Source of the DNA: Imbricaverruca yamaguchii
Lineage: Eukaryota > Arthropoda > Thecostraca > Neoverrucidae
DNA length: 64,000 bases
Direction: 5' to 3'
NCBI GenBank assembly: GCA_034440575.1
Contig: JAOTOL010001557.1
Coordinates: forward strand, 1,713,501 to 1,777,500
The notes under the pieces: model-generated
What the model was told of the DNA's origin: nothing
Database searches by the model: none
Seen by the model: the letters and a program-made list of their open reading frames with translations, nothing else
Program-made: the position numbers and the translations under genes
Shown: positions 11,371 to 21,703 of the stretch, one piece after another
How the letters are laid out: every line of letters starts with the position of its first letter
Position numbering within the stretch: position 1 is the first letter of the stretch

Positions 11371-11532
11371 ATTGGTTGGTATTGGCTTTACGACACACCG
11401 ACCGTTTAGTTACATAGCGTCGCCAATCTCTCACGCCGATTGGTCGCGGGCGAAGAGTAGCGACAGGTGAGACCCGAACCCACAACCTTTCGATTGTGAG
11501 ACGAGCAACTTACCCCAAGACTGCTCGTCCCC
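11371..11532 (-). mobile_element. tRNA-derived SINE, copy B
   Basis: Minus-strand copy beginning GGGGACGAGCAGTCTTGGGG, with the B-box-like GGGTTCGGGTCTC and the tail ACCAATACCAACC. The flanks carry an imperfect duplication (AGCTTTCAAAA on the left, AGCTTTGAGAA on the right) that may be a target-site duplication. Confidence 0.85.
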
Positions 11533-11920
11533 AGCTTTGAGAAGAGAACAGCCTTGGGAAGCAAAGGGGTAACATGACTTCACAAGTTTTGAATCAAAAT
11601 CGCAAGCATATTGTCCACGGCCAATGGCACATAAAGCTAATGTAATCAAACAATACCATACACACAAAATTGCTACAATATTACCAGCAAGTCTCGGGCT
11701 TCACTCCCAGACGTTTTGTGCGTTATTGAATTAATTGCATTAGCTAGTGGTCTTTGCTTGATGATGGCTATTCTGAAGAAGGTTGTGGAGGACTTGATCA
11801 GAAAAAACATTCTAGCTATCACTGCTTGTGAGGAGAAACATTTTATCCAGCCAACATTCGGGTGAACAAGTTTCCCTATATTCCAAAAACACTGGAAGCC
11901 AGCCACGACCCGTACCTGTG

Positions 11921-12083
11921 CTACACCTCGGACGCCAGCTGGCGTTGTATCCTCCTGAGAGCGCTGCGCTCCAAATGTCGCTGGCGCGCCACCACTGCGC
12001 CGCCCCACATCAGTGACGCCAAGCACGACGTCAGCTCGAACAGCCAGAACCGGCGGACGTCCGCCTGCTCCGTGTAGTCGCAG
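11921..12083 (-). CDS. JTB: JTB-like protein, last coding exon (transmembrane segment and tail)
   Basis: Final exon of a Jumping Translocation Breakpoint-like protein, a small type I membrane protein. The acceptor is CCCGTCCACAG|CTGCGAC and the frame ends at a TAG at 11921. The encoded 53 residues contain FWLFE, a hydrophobic segment of about 18 residues and the tail RQRHLERSALRRIQRQL. Known JTB proteins have FW.FE, one membrane helix, RQR.LDRKAL and a short basic end, at the same spacing. The exon starts with SC-type residues just before the membrane segment, as in the family. A 39-bp minisatellite begins only about 18 bp upstream of the acceptor. Confidence 0.72.
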
Positions 12084-12100
12084 CTGTGGACGGGCGTCAG

Positions 12101-12876
12101 ACGGTCACTCTGACCGCCTCTGAAGTTATGGTGACAACAACGGTCACTCTGACCGCCTCTGAAGTTATGGTGACGACAACGGTCACTCTCACCGCCTCTG
12201 AGGTTATGGTGACAACAACGGCCACTCTGACCGCCTTTGAAGTTATGGTGACGACAACGGTGACTCTGAGCACCTCTGAGGTTATGGTGACGACAACGGT
12301 CACTCTGACCGCCTCTGAAGTTATGGTGACGACAACGGTCACTCTGACCGCCTCTGAGGTTATGGTGACAACAACGGTCACTCTGACCGCCTCTGAAGTT
12401 ATGGTGACGACAACGGTCACTCTCACCGCCTCTGAGGTTATGGTGACAACAACGGCCACTCTGACCGCCTCTGAAGTTATGGTGACGACAACGGTGACTC
12501 TGAGCACCTCTGAGGTTATGGTGACGACAACGGTCACTCTGACCGCCTCTGAGGTTATGGTGACAACAACGGCCACTCTGACCGCCTCTGAAGTTATGGT
12601 GACGACAACGGTGACTCTGAGCACCTCTGAGGTTATGGTGACGACAACGGTCACTCTGACCGCCTCTGAGGTTATGGTGACGACAACGGTCACTCTGGCC
12701 GCCCCTGAGGTTATGGTGACAACAACGGCCACTCTGACCGCCTCTGAGGTTATGGTGACAACGATCACTCTGACCGCCTCTGAAGTTATGGTGACGACAA
12801 CGGTCACTCTGGCCGCCCCTGAGGTTATGATGACGACAACGGTCACTCTCACCGCATATGAAGTCCTGGCGGTGAC
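12101..12876. repeat. 39-bp minisatellite, about 20 copies
   Basis: Near-uniform tandem array of a 39-bp unit, ACGGTCACTCTGACCGCCTC followed by TGAAGTTATGGTGACGACA. Variants alternate GAAGTT/GAGGTT, GACGACA/GACAACA and GACCGCC/GAGCACC. One unit is 36 bp (a 3-bp loss near 12758). The unit is a multiple of three and lacks stops in one plus and two minus frames, so the array appears as long open frames (TVTLTASEVMVTT on plus; two 13-residue repeats on minus). It sits in the last intron of the JTB-like gene. Confidence 0.95.
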
Positions 12877-13100
12877 ACATGGTCAGTCTAGTCGCCTCTG
12901 AGACCATAGTGAAGATACACGGCCAGGCACGCAACGCAAAGTTGCGAAAGGAAGAGGTAAACCAACGCCGAAGGGGAAAAACACGGTTCCAGATAAAACT
13001 CTACATCAAAATGAAGAAGTACGCATTTTAATGAAGATACATTTGCGCCCTCTGTCCCTGCCCTGGCTGCCCCACTGCACATGGCTGACTTAGTCGTACA

Positions 13101-13152
13101 TTTTGAGCATTGTTGTCCAGTAGCGCGTACAACTGGACAACAATGCTCAAAA
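13101..13152. repeat. Perfect hairpin, 21-bp stem with 10-nt loop
   Basis: Positions 13101-13121 and 13132-13152 are exact reverse complements of each other, separated by 10 nt. The stem starts TTTTGAGCATTG on the left arm. No promoter or flanking terminal repeat was seen. It lies in an intron of the JTB-like gene. Confidence 0.9.
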
Positions 13153-13759
13153 CGTGTATAAAACAGACCCCACGTCAGCCCCCAAGAGGTACATTGAAAG
13201 AGAACGTTTTCCGCAGCGTGAGCGAACAGCAAAATGTTAAATCGACCGCCAAAGGAAAGCACACCAATGCACACGATCGATCAGATGATCAGCCAGCTGA
13301 AAGCAATTGAACAAATGTCGCTTTTTTGGCCGCGAACTAAATTATACTCTAGTACATGACAGTCTCCTTCATTCCAGATCAGCAGAAAGCTTACCCTCTA
13401 AACGTCTTCCCAGAATGTTCACAATTAATCACTTCTATGTAGAAATTATTTGCGCACTCTGGTATACTCTTGCTGGCTGTTTCAAAATCTGCAAACAAAA
13501 CGAGGTTAATCAACTTCTTTGTCTGCCATTAGAACATCGGACCTCAGACATTTTAGCTACCTATCTCCCGCTAGGTATTAGCACGCTTTATGCGGCGGCA
13601 AATATTTGCTGACATTGCTGACTGACTTAAATTCATGGCGTGAATTTGTAGCAATGCACTTATTACACATGCGTGTCAATACATGCCACAGCGACGAATG
13701 AAGATGAGGCAGCCGTAGACTGAACGCAGTGTTCATTCGGGAACAACAGTGAGCCGAAC

Positions 13760-13944
13760 CTGAGCAACGGCGACAGGCCTGAGTGACGGAGAAGGTCTGG
13801 TATTTCCAGCAGGGCTGACGGAGTGGTGTCACCGACGACACGTTTGCCGTGACCTTGGCTATCTCAGGGGTCACCGGAAGTCTTCGCCCCCGCGCACTGT
13901 TCGGCGTCAGTATGTTCTCAAGGAGTACAATGATGATACTCAAA
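13760..13944 (-). CDS. JTB: JTB-like protein, N-terminal exon (signal peptide end and PCW motif)
   Basis: Minus-strand exon candidate with a very good acceptor (TTCTTTCTCTTTCAG|TTTGAG). It encodes a hydrophobic stretch (LSIIIVLLENIL, plausibly the end of a signal peptide), a linker, then QPCWKYQTFSVTQACRRCSG. JTB ectodomains start with PCW....F.V...C..C, which this matches in spacing. The donor is uncertain; CTCAG|GTTCGG at 13760 is the nearest. The exon that should carry the remaining ectodomain cysteines (C..TG..E...C) was not found between here and 12083. Confidence 0.6.
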
Positions 13945-15100
13945 CTGAAAGAGAAAGAATAATATATAAAGAAATGCATTCGTCGATTGAACTAATAATG
14001 GATACATATGTGTTCGCATCGACTGGGTGACGTAGTTAAGAAGGAACCAAAAACCACTGTTGGGTGCGGGAACAAAGCGCATTACCCCAGTTGACTGAAA
14101 ATTGATACATTTCTTTCAGAAGCTGGACTGGTGGTGTCTTCTGTAAAACCATGAGCAATATTATGTTTACGTATGGTAATGCTAATGAAATGCTAATATT
14201 ATGCAGAAGTTTTCATGAAGCCCACTAGCATTCTTTCTTTTTGGCAATCAGATTTATTTCTGCATATTATTCGTAATTATATGTTTTAAAACATGTTTTT
14301 TTACCCTATATAATATATTTACAATGATATATGCACTTCATCATACTGTAAGAAATACTCCAGAACTTACAAAATAGGTCCTATTTACCAAAGTACACCA
14401 GCTGTGACATGGCTGACAAGATATTATACATCTTGGGGTTCAAAGCTATCTATCAGCTGCTGAGTCCCGGATGCTACAATAATACAACCCCTAGAAAAAC
14501 ATAACACCACAAGGTAAGGCTTTTGGGGTGAGCATAGGTCTTTCCCCAGTGCTTTGAATGCTCGAATTAAAATAAACGACTGTAGTTTTCAGTGTTTTAC
14601 ACGTTCACTCTTCAGTATGCGAATGGCATCATCTCCATATGATGCATGGTAATGCAAATATTACCATACATCAATGTATGGTGTGTATGGCAATGCTAAT
14701 GTAAATGGTGGTCGATAATTGTTTTCTTTCTGTCTTACTCCTTAGGCATGCGCCTGGACTCGCGACCTACTGGCGTGACATTTTAATAATTATCTTCATT
14801 ATATTTGCACTGCCGCCAAAGTAATTCATTTTGAGACACTACCACATTGAAACCAAAATTGTGGCCTTCCTAAATCAGAACAAATGCTGATATTAACACA
14901 AATTTATCGTAAATAACTTACGATGCGAATTACCAGAAAGCACGGATAAATAATTGCCAAATACGTATTTGTACATAATCAATGGCAATCCAATGAAGTT
15001 ACCACATGCATCGGAGGGAACGGCATCTGCCAACCTCTCCCGTTTCTTGACGACATCACATAAACGGGAGATACATCGCAATGAAATCTTGTCACTTTTT
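13945..15100. other. No recognised gene
   Basis: AT-rich DNA upstream of the JTB-like exon. Its first exon and promoter should be here but are not identifiable. Nothing else seen. Confidence 0.35.
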
Positions 15101-15124
15101 CAGCACTGACAAGCGCATCTGATG

Positions 15125-15465
15125 CAAAATAAACTTTGAAATCCGTTGGTAGATATAGAAACCGTGGGGTTCAAAGTCGACAGACCGACCGGCCGGCCGC
15201 CGAGCGTTCAAAACCACAAGGGTTTCGTGGACGCAGTAGCGCGGCGACGTGGTGTGCCGGCCGATCTCGACCTCATTTGACCCGGAAGGCATTGACCTAA
15301 GGTCATGCAAAGGTCGGTGCAAACTGAACGCAAACGGAAGGTCACGCAATTTATGCTGCAGTGCGTTCAGTACATACACAAGCTACCCCGCCCCCAAGTT
15401 GTGCGCTTGTAGCCTCAGTAGTTTCCAAGATCTTAGGGGGCCGAATTCCCGCCCCTTGCCCCGGA
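15125..15465 (-). mobile_element. Degenerate relative of the TTAA-flanked element
   Basis: Read on the minus strand, this stretch shares ordered blocks with the elements at 40286-41167 and 51401-52370. The blocks are a GGGGCGGGAATTC block, CCCCCTAAGATCTTGG, TGCATGACCTTAGGTCAAT and GGGTCAAATGAGGTC. The terminal inverted repeats are not visible, so this is an old or internal fragment. Its left end also holds CTTTGAAATCCGTTGGTA, found again at about 34481. Confidence 0.5.
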
Positions 15466-15479
15466 CGGCGCTAAGAGAG

Positions 15480-17009
15480 AGAGACCCTCCGGTGCGCGTC
15501 CACAAGTTCACAAATTCACATATAGAGAACAGTGAGTGCGAAAATGCTTATATAACAGCATGTATATGCATGTCATAAACCGAATACGGGAGCGTATCAT
15601 CGAGCACCTTCCCTCCACCCCGGGTGAGGCTTGGACGTTCGGTTTTTGTTTTGGGGCACACGAAATAATGCCTGAAAATCATGCATAGAGGGAATTCACC
15701 CAAAACGATCCGTGTCTCCAAACGTCCTTATCATGACAAAGTACATGGTCAGATCTTAAGTGAAGCATTCCAGATGAGGTGGCAACCGACTCATTGACTT
15801 AGGTAACCAGTCAAGCAGGTCCTGCTCTTTGTTAGTGCAATAGGCACTCTGTGGTAGGCACAGCAACTCCATGCTCTACAATTGTTGTACTTTTCAGGTT
15901 GGGTGCCTAGAAGTCTTGCTTCGAAGCACCATGTTATGTTAATCCCTTTACAGCATAACAAGCATGCATGAATTATATCCCTCTCATGTGAATATTACAT
16001 CAGCGAAGAGACTTACCACACCAGTACGATAATGGCAGCAAGCATGCGTCTCTTGGAGCACAGTTCAATCATACTTGTATCTCCATTAGTGAGACAGTAA
16101 CACCCTCAAAGCCTCTAGAAAAGCCCTTGTCCTGAAAGAGACCACATTGGTGTCAATTGACAGCAGATGAATGTCTGTCTGAAAAAAAACATATGATTCA
16201 TTAAGAGCTGGGACATAAGGATGCACCAGCATGAAGATCATATGGTGGCCCACGAAGTATTTAAAAAGCTATGTGACAATGTGACATAAGTGTATAGGTC
16301 CACATCAGGTCACTCTAACTTCCATATTGATGCAAATTATTATTGGATGTTACCCTACAACATTTTGATTAAGCTCGAAAGATAAAACGAAGTTGAGCTC
16401 AAACTAAAGGCCTAAATAATTCCTGAATACTCCTCAGTGCAAAAATGATAAATTTGAAGTCAATTTATTAGGCCAATGGACCCATATCACCTCGGAGAAC
16501 CTATTGACCATTTAGAGGATGCTAGTTCAGTCAATTGGCCATAAAACGCCACTGTGGGGTGACTATGGAATGACAAAGCAAAGAACTTGGTTTTAAAAAG
16601 AAAGCATGGCTTTAATGCTCCAAGCTTTAACCCTCCAACTTTTTAGTGACAACTTAACCCTCGTCTAGATAAATCATTTTGCCTAGCTTCACATCCGAGG
16701 TAGAACGTGATAAAGGGATGGCTACTATCCTGGAGACATGTGGAGGTCACCTCTTCTGTCATTTCACCCTAATTTTGTAGAGCAGCAGGACAAAAATTGA
16801 CGTGTTGAAGGCCACGAGAACACCCAACAGCGTTTACTTTCTACTCCTTGCGAGCAACTAATGATATTTTAAGGTATATAAAAATATAAAATATAATAAG
16901 ATTCACATTGGTAAATGCCCACAGCCATAAGGTTCACAAGCAATGGTTTGTAAGCGTACCGTTGCATGTGGTGCACACAACATGACAGCAGATGAGTTGG
17001 ATTGTAATC
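15480..17009. other. No recognised gene
   Basis: AT-rich, low-complexity-free intergenic DNA. No ORF, hairpin or repeat that I could relate to anything else. Confidence 0.4.
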
Positions 17010-17164
17010 GGGGACGAGTAGTCTAGGGGTAAGTTGCCGTCTCACAATCGAAAGTGTGGGTTCGAGTCTCACCTGTCGCTACTCTTCGCCCGCGACCAAT
17101 TGGCGTGAGAGATTGGCGACACTACATGACTCAGCGGTTGACATGTCGTAAAAACCAACAACCA
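17010..17164 (+). mobile_element. tRNA-derived SINE, copy C (complete, with target-site duplication)
   Basis: Best copy of the family. It starts GGGGACGAGTAGTCTAGGGG, with an A-box-like TAGTCTAGGGG and the B-box-like GGGTTCGAGTCTC. The arm GTGGG/CTCAC pairs as a tRNA T-arm. The non-tRNA body begins at CTACTCTTCGCCCGCGACC and the element ends AAACCAACAACCA. A 15-bp direct repeat (AGTTGGATTGTAATC at 16995-17009; AGTTGGATTGCAATC at 17165-17179) flanks it and is a target-site duplication with one change. This fixes both ends of the element at about 155 bp. Confidence 0.92.
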
Positions 17165-17179
17165 AGTTGGATTGCAATC

Positions 17180-18204
17180 ATGTGGTACCATGATTGCATA
17201 AGAAAGCATAAAATGTGCCAGTATGACGTTCGTTCGGTCGGCTACGTCGCTTCGGAAAGCCAACAATAAATGGTGCCCCATAGATGAGCCTCCGTTTAGA
17301 AACTCAACACCCTTTTCCCTACCTGGTTGCAGGTGACATTCAGCCATGACTAGAAACCTTGAACTATGGTATATTATGCTATAATACAAACTTGCGAATA
17401 CATATCTGATACCAACCTAGAGGTTCGTACTACCTGGATATTCTGAAGACTTACTAATGAACTTAATCACTTATGAACCTTGCAATACTTACAAAATCAC
17501 TAAGCGTTCTTTCTTCTTTTTTTTTAACAATTAAACCAAGTTATTGCTTGGGTGGCTTAATCAACCAGTGTCCTATTGTTAAGCAGAGCTTGTTGTATGA
17601 ACCCTGGCACCACCACCTGATCCATAAATTCCTGTTCAACAGCAGAATTTTGGCTGAAAGTTTAGCATGCCATCAATGCACCGACACCGCCGCCCGGTAG
17701 CTCGTCCCCGGCCTTATCGGACCAGCTGCCAATTGGCCAGCTGGGGGCTAAATGTGATCACATGAAGTGCCTCGAAACCTGTGTTACCAGGATAGAGGAG
17801 ACAGCACAGGGCAGTGCTCCAACAAACTGAGTTACCAGGGCGGAAATATACATGAAAATCATTTAAAATCATTTCAGAACGTGCACGAAAACCATCATCT
17901 ATTAGAGATCTGTTTTGACATGTTCTAACAGAGGTTGAGTTACTGAATTAGCCTGCAGGATATATGACTGCAATCAACTACATTAGTCAATCATTTCAGA
18001 TATATTGAAGGATTTTAAGAACGATAATGATATTTCTGAGATGACCTTTAAAAAACAATTCATGATCTTTCAGAGCCCTTAGTGGCTCAGTTTTCAGATG
18101 GTATATTAACAGAGAAGACAATTAAGGTTTCCCACAACATTTCAAATGCAAGAATCCAGCAGTGAGGAATGTGGCACTTTAATGCAGTAAAACATGGCAG
18201 GGAT
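17180..18204. other. No recognised gene
   Basis: Mixed AT-rich DNA. Nothing recognised apart from chance short frames. Confidence 0.4.
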
Positions 18205-18720
18205 ACTAAAACAACACACTTGAAGCTTCTATAGAAAAAATGATGTTCAGCAAACATGAAAACATGTTCAGCAACTGCAGAATTTTCTGGTTGGGCCTTA
18301 GAGAGAGCATTCCAGTGTTCCTTCAGTCACTTGTCCAGCGACCGTCCAATCTTGCCAGTGTATGTTGTGTTGCATTCACATGTTAGGCAGTATATGGTTC
18401 CCAAGTTTTGTCCCTAATCTCTTTTGTCTTTGGGTCATTGGCACAGTATGCATTTTAAGGAATGACCAGATGCATGAATGATGACAACTCCCATGGGCCT
18501 CAGGTGGCATTCCAGGAACTCTTCAATGCCCTGGCAATATGGAACTGAAATGCATCTCACAGTGCTATGTGTTTTCCTTTTTCAGTCTGTTTTCATGCAG
18601 CAGACAAAGCACTTTCCTTTTCACTTCAAGGCCCAACCACAAAAGTTTCCTGCTAAATTCCGCATGCATTCCTAACATATACTTGCAACCACATACAGGC
18701 AAAATATTAATCAAGGCTAG
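18205..18720 (-). mobile_element. Penelope-like element fragment (RT end and GIY-YIG domain)
   Basis: On the minus strand, several short in-frame blocks match the end of Penelope-like retroelement proteins. GIEEFLECHLRPMGV is first, then HASGHSLKCIL, a PKD.R spacer, then IYCLTCECNTTYTGKIGRSL and LKEHWNALSK with AVAEHVF. That order (post-RT linker with LRP.G, PKD, then Y.I.C..C...Y.G..GRSL...L.EH) is characteristic of the GIY-YIG endonuclease of the class. Stops and frame changes show it is dead. Only the last third of an element is present. Confidence 0.72.
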
Positions 18721-18884
18721 AAGTTCTTTGTGATGTTATGAGCAGCAATGGTAGTGCTAACAATGTCAAAATCTGATGGGGTCCTAGCAGAAAAGTTTAT
18801 TTGGGGTGGTTCTGATTGTTCTTGCTAAATTAAGTTAGTTTCTATAATGATTACTTATGTTCAACATGCTACTCTATATTAGTC

Positions 18885-19600
18885 TAGACATAAAGACATA
18901 AAGACATAAAAGATTAGTGCAACTATGAGCCACAAGGGCCCTTCTTGGTTGCACTCTGTACACTGAACCAGTTGCCACCAAATCTGTCAATCAGCCCTCC
19001 CTGTAATACTGAAAAGCAAGCCCTCTATTCTTATAATGATTGTCTATGCTGTTTTTAAAGATGTTCAATGTGCTGCTACTGACAATGTTTTCTGGCAGCT
19101 GGTTCCAGTGTTCTACTACCCTGTTGGTGAAGAAAGTCTGCCTTAACCTTGTTCTGCTGTGGTTAACTTTAATTTTGAATTTATGACCTCTAATTGCATC
19201 ATTTCTGTTCAATTCAAACATTTCCACAAAATATCCCCTCTCCAGACCATGGACAAATTTAAAGACCTGATGAGATCTCCTCTCAGCCTTCTATATCTAA
19301 GTGAAAACATATTCAATTTCTTCAATCTTTCCTCATATGCCAGGTTGCTTATGCCATTAACCATTTTTGTAGCCCTCTTTTGTACTCTCTCTAAAAGCCA
19401 ACAATCTTTTTCATAGCTAGGAGACCAAGCTTGGATGCAGTATTCCAAATGTGGCCTGACATATGCACAGTAAAGCTTCCTGATGACTTCCTCACTTCTG
19501 TATGATACATTCCTATTTATTGCCCAAAGCATTCTCAGTGCCTTCTTCCTGGCTTCCTTGGTCTGTTCTGATGCCCCCAGTTTTGTGCTTAGAATAACAC
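18885..19600 (-). mobile_element. 5'-truncated CR1 LINE, 3' end copy
   Basis: Minus-strand copy of the last ~700 bp of the CR1 element at 24540-28062, and very similar to it. It encodes the RT C-terminal part (LYCAYVRPHLEYCIQAW, LLERVQKRATKMVNGI, FFTNRVVEHWNQLPENIV) with a frameshift. The 3' tail is the 8-bp repeat TTATGTCT at 18885-18910. Truncation is at about 19600, within the motif corresponding to 27350 of the long copy. Confidence 0.92.
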
Positions 19601-19649
19601 AAAACTGTAGTTTTGTTATAAGTACAGTTTTGTTACATTTACATGGACA

Positions 19650-19727
19650 ATCATAAGAATAGAGGGCTTGCTTTTCAGTATTACAGGGAGGGCTGATTGA
19701 CAGATTTGATGGGCAATTGGTTCAGTT
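19650..19727 (+). mobile_element. Short CR1 3' fragment, inverted relative to its neighbour
   Basis: About 78 bp matching 27905-27990 of the long CR1 copy in plus orientation (GGGCTTGCTTTTCAGTATTA and following). The neighbouring copy at 18885-19600 has the same segment in minus orientation. The roughly 50-bp spacer between the two holds a short inverted repeat (AAAACTGTA/TACAGTTTT). Confidence 0.8.
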
Positions 19728-20992
19728 ACTTAGTTTTGTGGTCTAACTCACAAAAATAAGTAGTCTAGGTGAGGTTATGCTAGGTTGTTCTGCTTATTTA
19801 TTATTTATGTATTTTATGCAGTTCACAAAGTTTTTGGAGTAAAGTAGATATGCTGGAGGACAGATCAAATTGAGCAAACTATGCATATTAACCTTTTGCT
19901 AGTAATTAACCTAAAGTTGACTTCTGCTGAGCTCCAGTGTCACACTAAATTGTTAAGCTTTGCTTTTGGGGAATCACGATCATGCAAGCACAGCATATTT
20001 CAGAAACCACTATGTCATTCCCAGTGTGCAGTCCACATATTTATGGAAGCATTTTCAATATGATATGGTATTTGTTCCTGAAGGAATTCCAGGGCTGGGA
20101 TATGTGCAACTTCATTCTCAAAGCATTAATGCTTTACAAAATTCAGTCTGAGTGCAATGCTAGTTGTCTGTCAACACCAGTGAGCAAGAAATGAATGAGG
20201 CACAGCATGAAACATCTCACTATGGTATGTGAAATTCTTGCAGCATTAACTCACAAAGTACTGTTCACAGCACAGCACATTCCCTTAGCATCATACCTAT
20301 AACATCATGAAATGGTTATGATGCCATCAACTACAGGAACAGCCAGCTACTGAAAAGCAAGCACTTGCAGACAAAAATAATGGTTGCATTGCATTAATCA
20401 AACTCATATGCATCAGATTCAAGAAAAAATTACCTAGCAATAAAAAAAATGCCATAAACTGCAAATGAGCATTTAAAAATTCTTATTTCAGCAGCTTTGT
20501 TGATAAACCTACCAAGTTTTCCATTCAAACAATTGCAAGCATTTCAACTGCTCATTGATTCTAGTTTGTGCTGATCATTAGGCCAGGTCTACTAACTATA
20601 CCTAGTTCCTGAACCCATGTGATGTTGGAGCAAAACAAAAACTAATCCAGCTGGTGTACCTGGGTTTTATCATGCATGTGTAGTGCTATCTTCTTCCTGC
20701 ATACATCAATTGTTGCACAGCTGAACGGGAGCTAGTCAGAGAAGTGGTGCAAGACTGTGTGCCACTCATGGAGACTTCGACGCACGATTCATCAAAACAC
20801 TTAACACATACCCATCGACAAGTACCACTGGATGCAGGACTTGTGCTGCATCGCTCGGATTACCATACCGGTAACGGTATGGCAATGCAACCAACTACAA
20901 TTTACAAATAAACCGAAACAGCATACACGTAATATTGTTGCATGAAATCAAAACAAAACAATATTATTGAAGGAAAAACAACATTAAACAAC
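19728..20992. other. No recognised gene
   Basis: AT-rich intergenic DNA with chance short frames. Nothing recognised. Confidence 0.4.
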
Positions 20993-21703
20993 ATGGAGCC
21001 CCTACCTAGAAAAGGATATAGATATGTTAGAAAGAGTCCAGCGCAAAGCCACTAGACTCGTCAGTGGATTAAGTAACTTAGAATATGGAGAAAGGCTCAA
21101 TGCATTAGATATGTACTCACTCAAGTATAGGAGATTAAGGGGAGACATGAATGAAATGTACAAAATTGTTAGAGGGCTAGATCAGGTCAATTTGAATGAT
21201 GCTCTGCAGTTTAGAGTATCCCATAGGGGTCATCAATTCAGGTTAGACAAAATGAGGTGCAGGACAGTTAAACGACAACAGGTCTTCAGTCAAAGGGTTG
21301 TTGACCAATGGAATAGGCTGCCTGCTGATGCAGTGGGGAGTCCCTCATTGAATGTCTTTAAAAGTAGGGTGGATAAATTTTTTAGACAGGAAAATGTTGT
21401 TTTTGAATTCTAACTTGTGATGCATGGGATATTGAGTATTTTCACTAGCTATATAGGGTATAACATTATGCTAGTATTATGTTGTACTATATGGGGTGTA
21501 CCTAGCAGTGGATTTGGCAACGTCCTTTGCGATGTCATACTGATGAGATTGGCTGTGGTGGCACAGGTGGAGGGATTGCATGGGTTTGGAATTGATAGGT
21601 GTGAACATGTACTTTCTAATATCTTCTAGACAGGCTTGACCCAGATGGGCCCTTGTGGCCCTTATTAAGCCTTAACACTTTATGACTTTATGACTTTATG
21701 ACA
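20993..21703 (+). mobile_element. 5'-truncated CR1 LINE, second subfamily
   Basis: Encodes the end of a CR1-type RT in one open stretch: DMLERVQRKATRLVSGLSN, YSLKYRRLRGDM, FSQRVVDQWNRLPADAV. The sequence differs clearly from the element at 24.5-28.1 kb, so it is another subfamily. The 3' end is an 8-bp tandem tail of TTATGACT at 21679-21702. A GGGCCCTTGTGGC block precedes the tail in both subfamilies. It is 5'-truncated in the ..WSPYLEKD.. motif. Confidence 0.9.

Noticed and set aside
12086..12901. 271-codon plus-strand Thr/Val repeat protein
   Set aside because: Product of a 39-bp minisatellite whose period is divisible by three. Three frames are open at once and no start or splice context supports translation.
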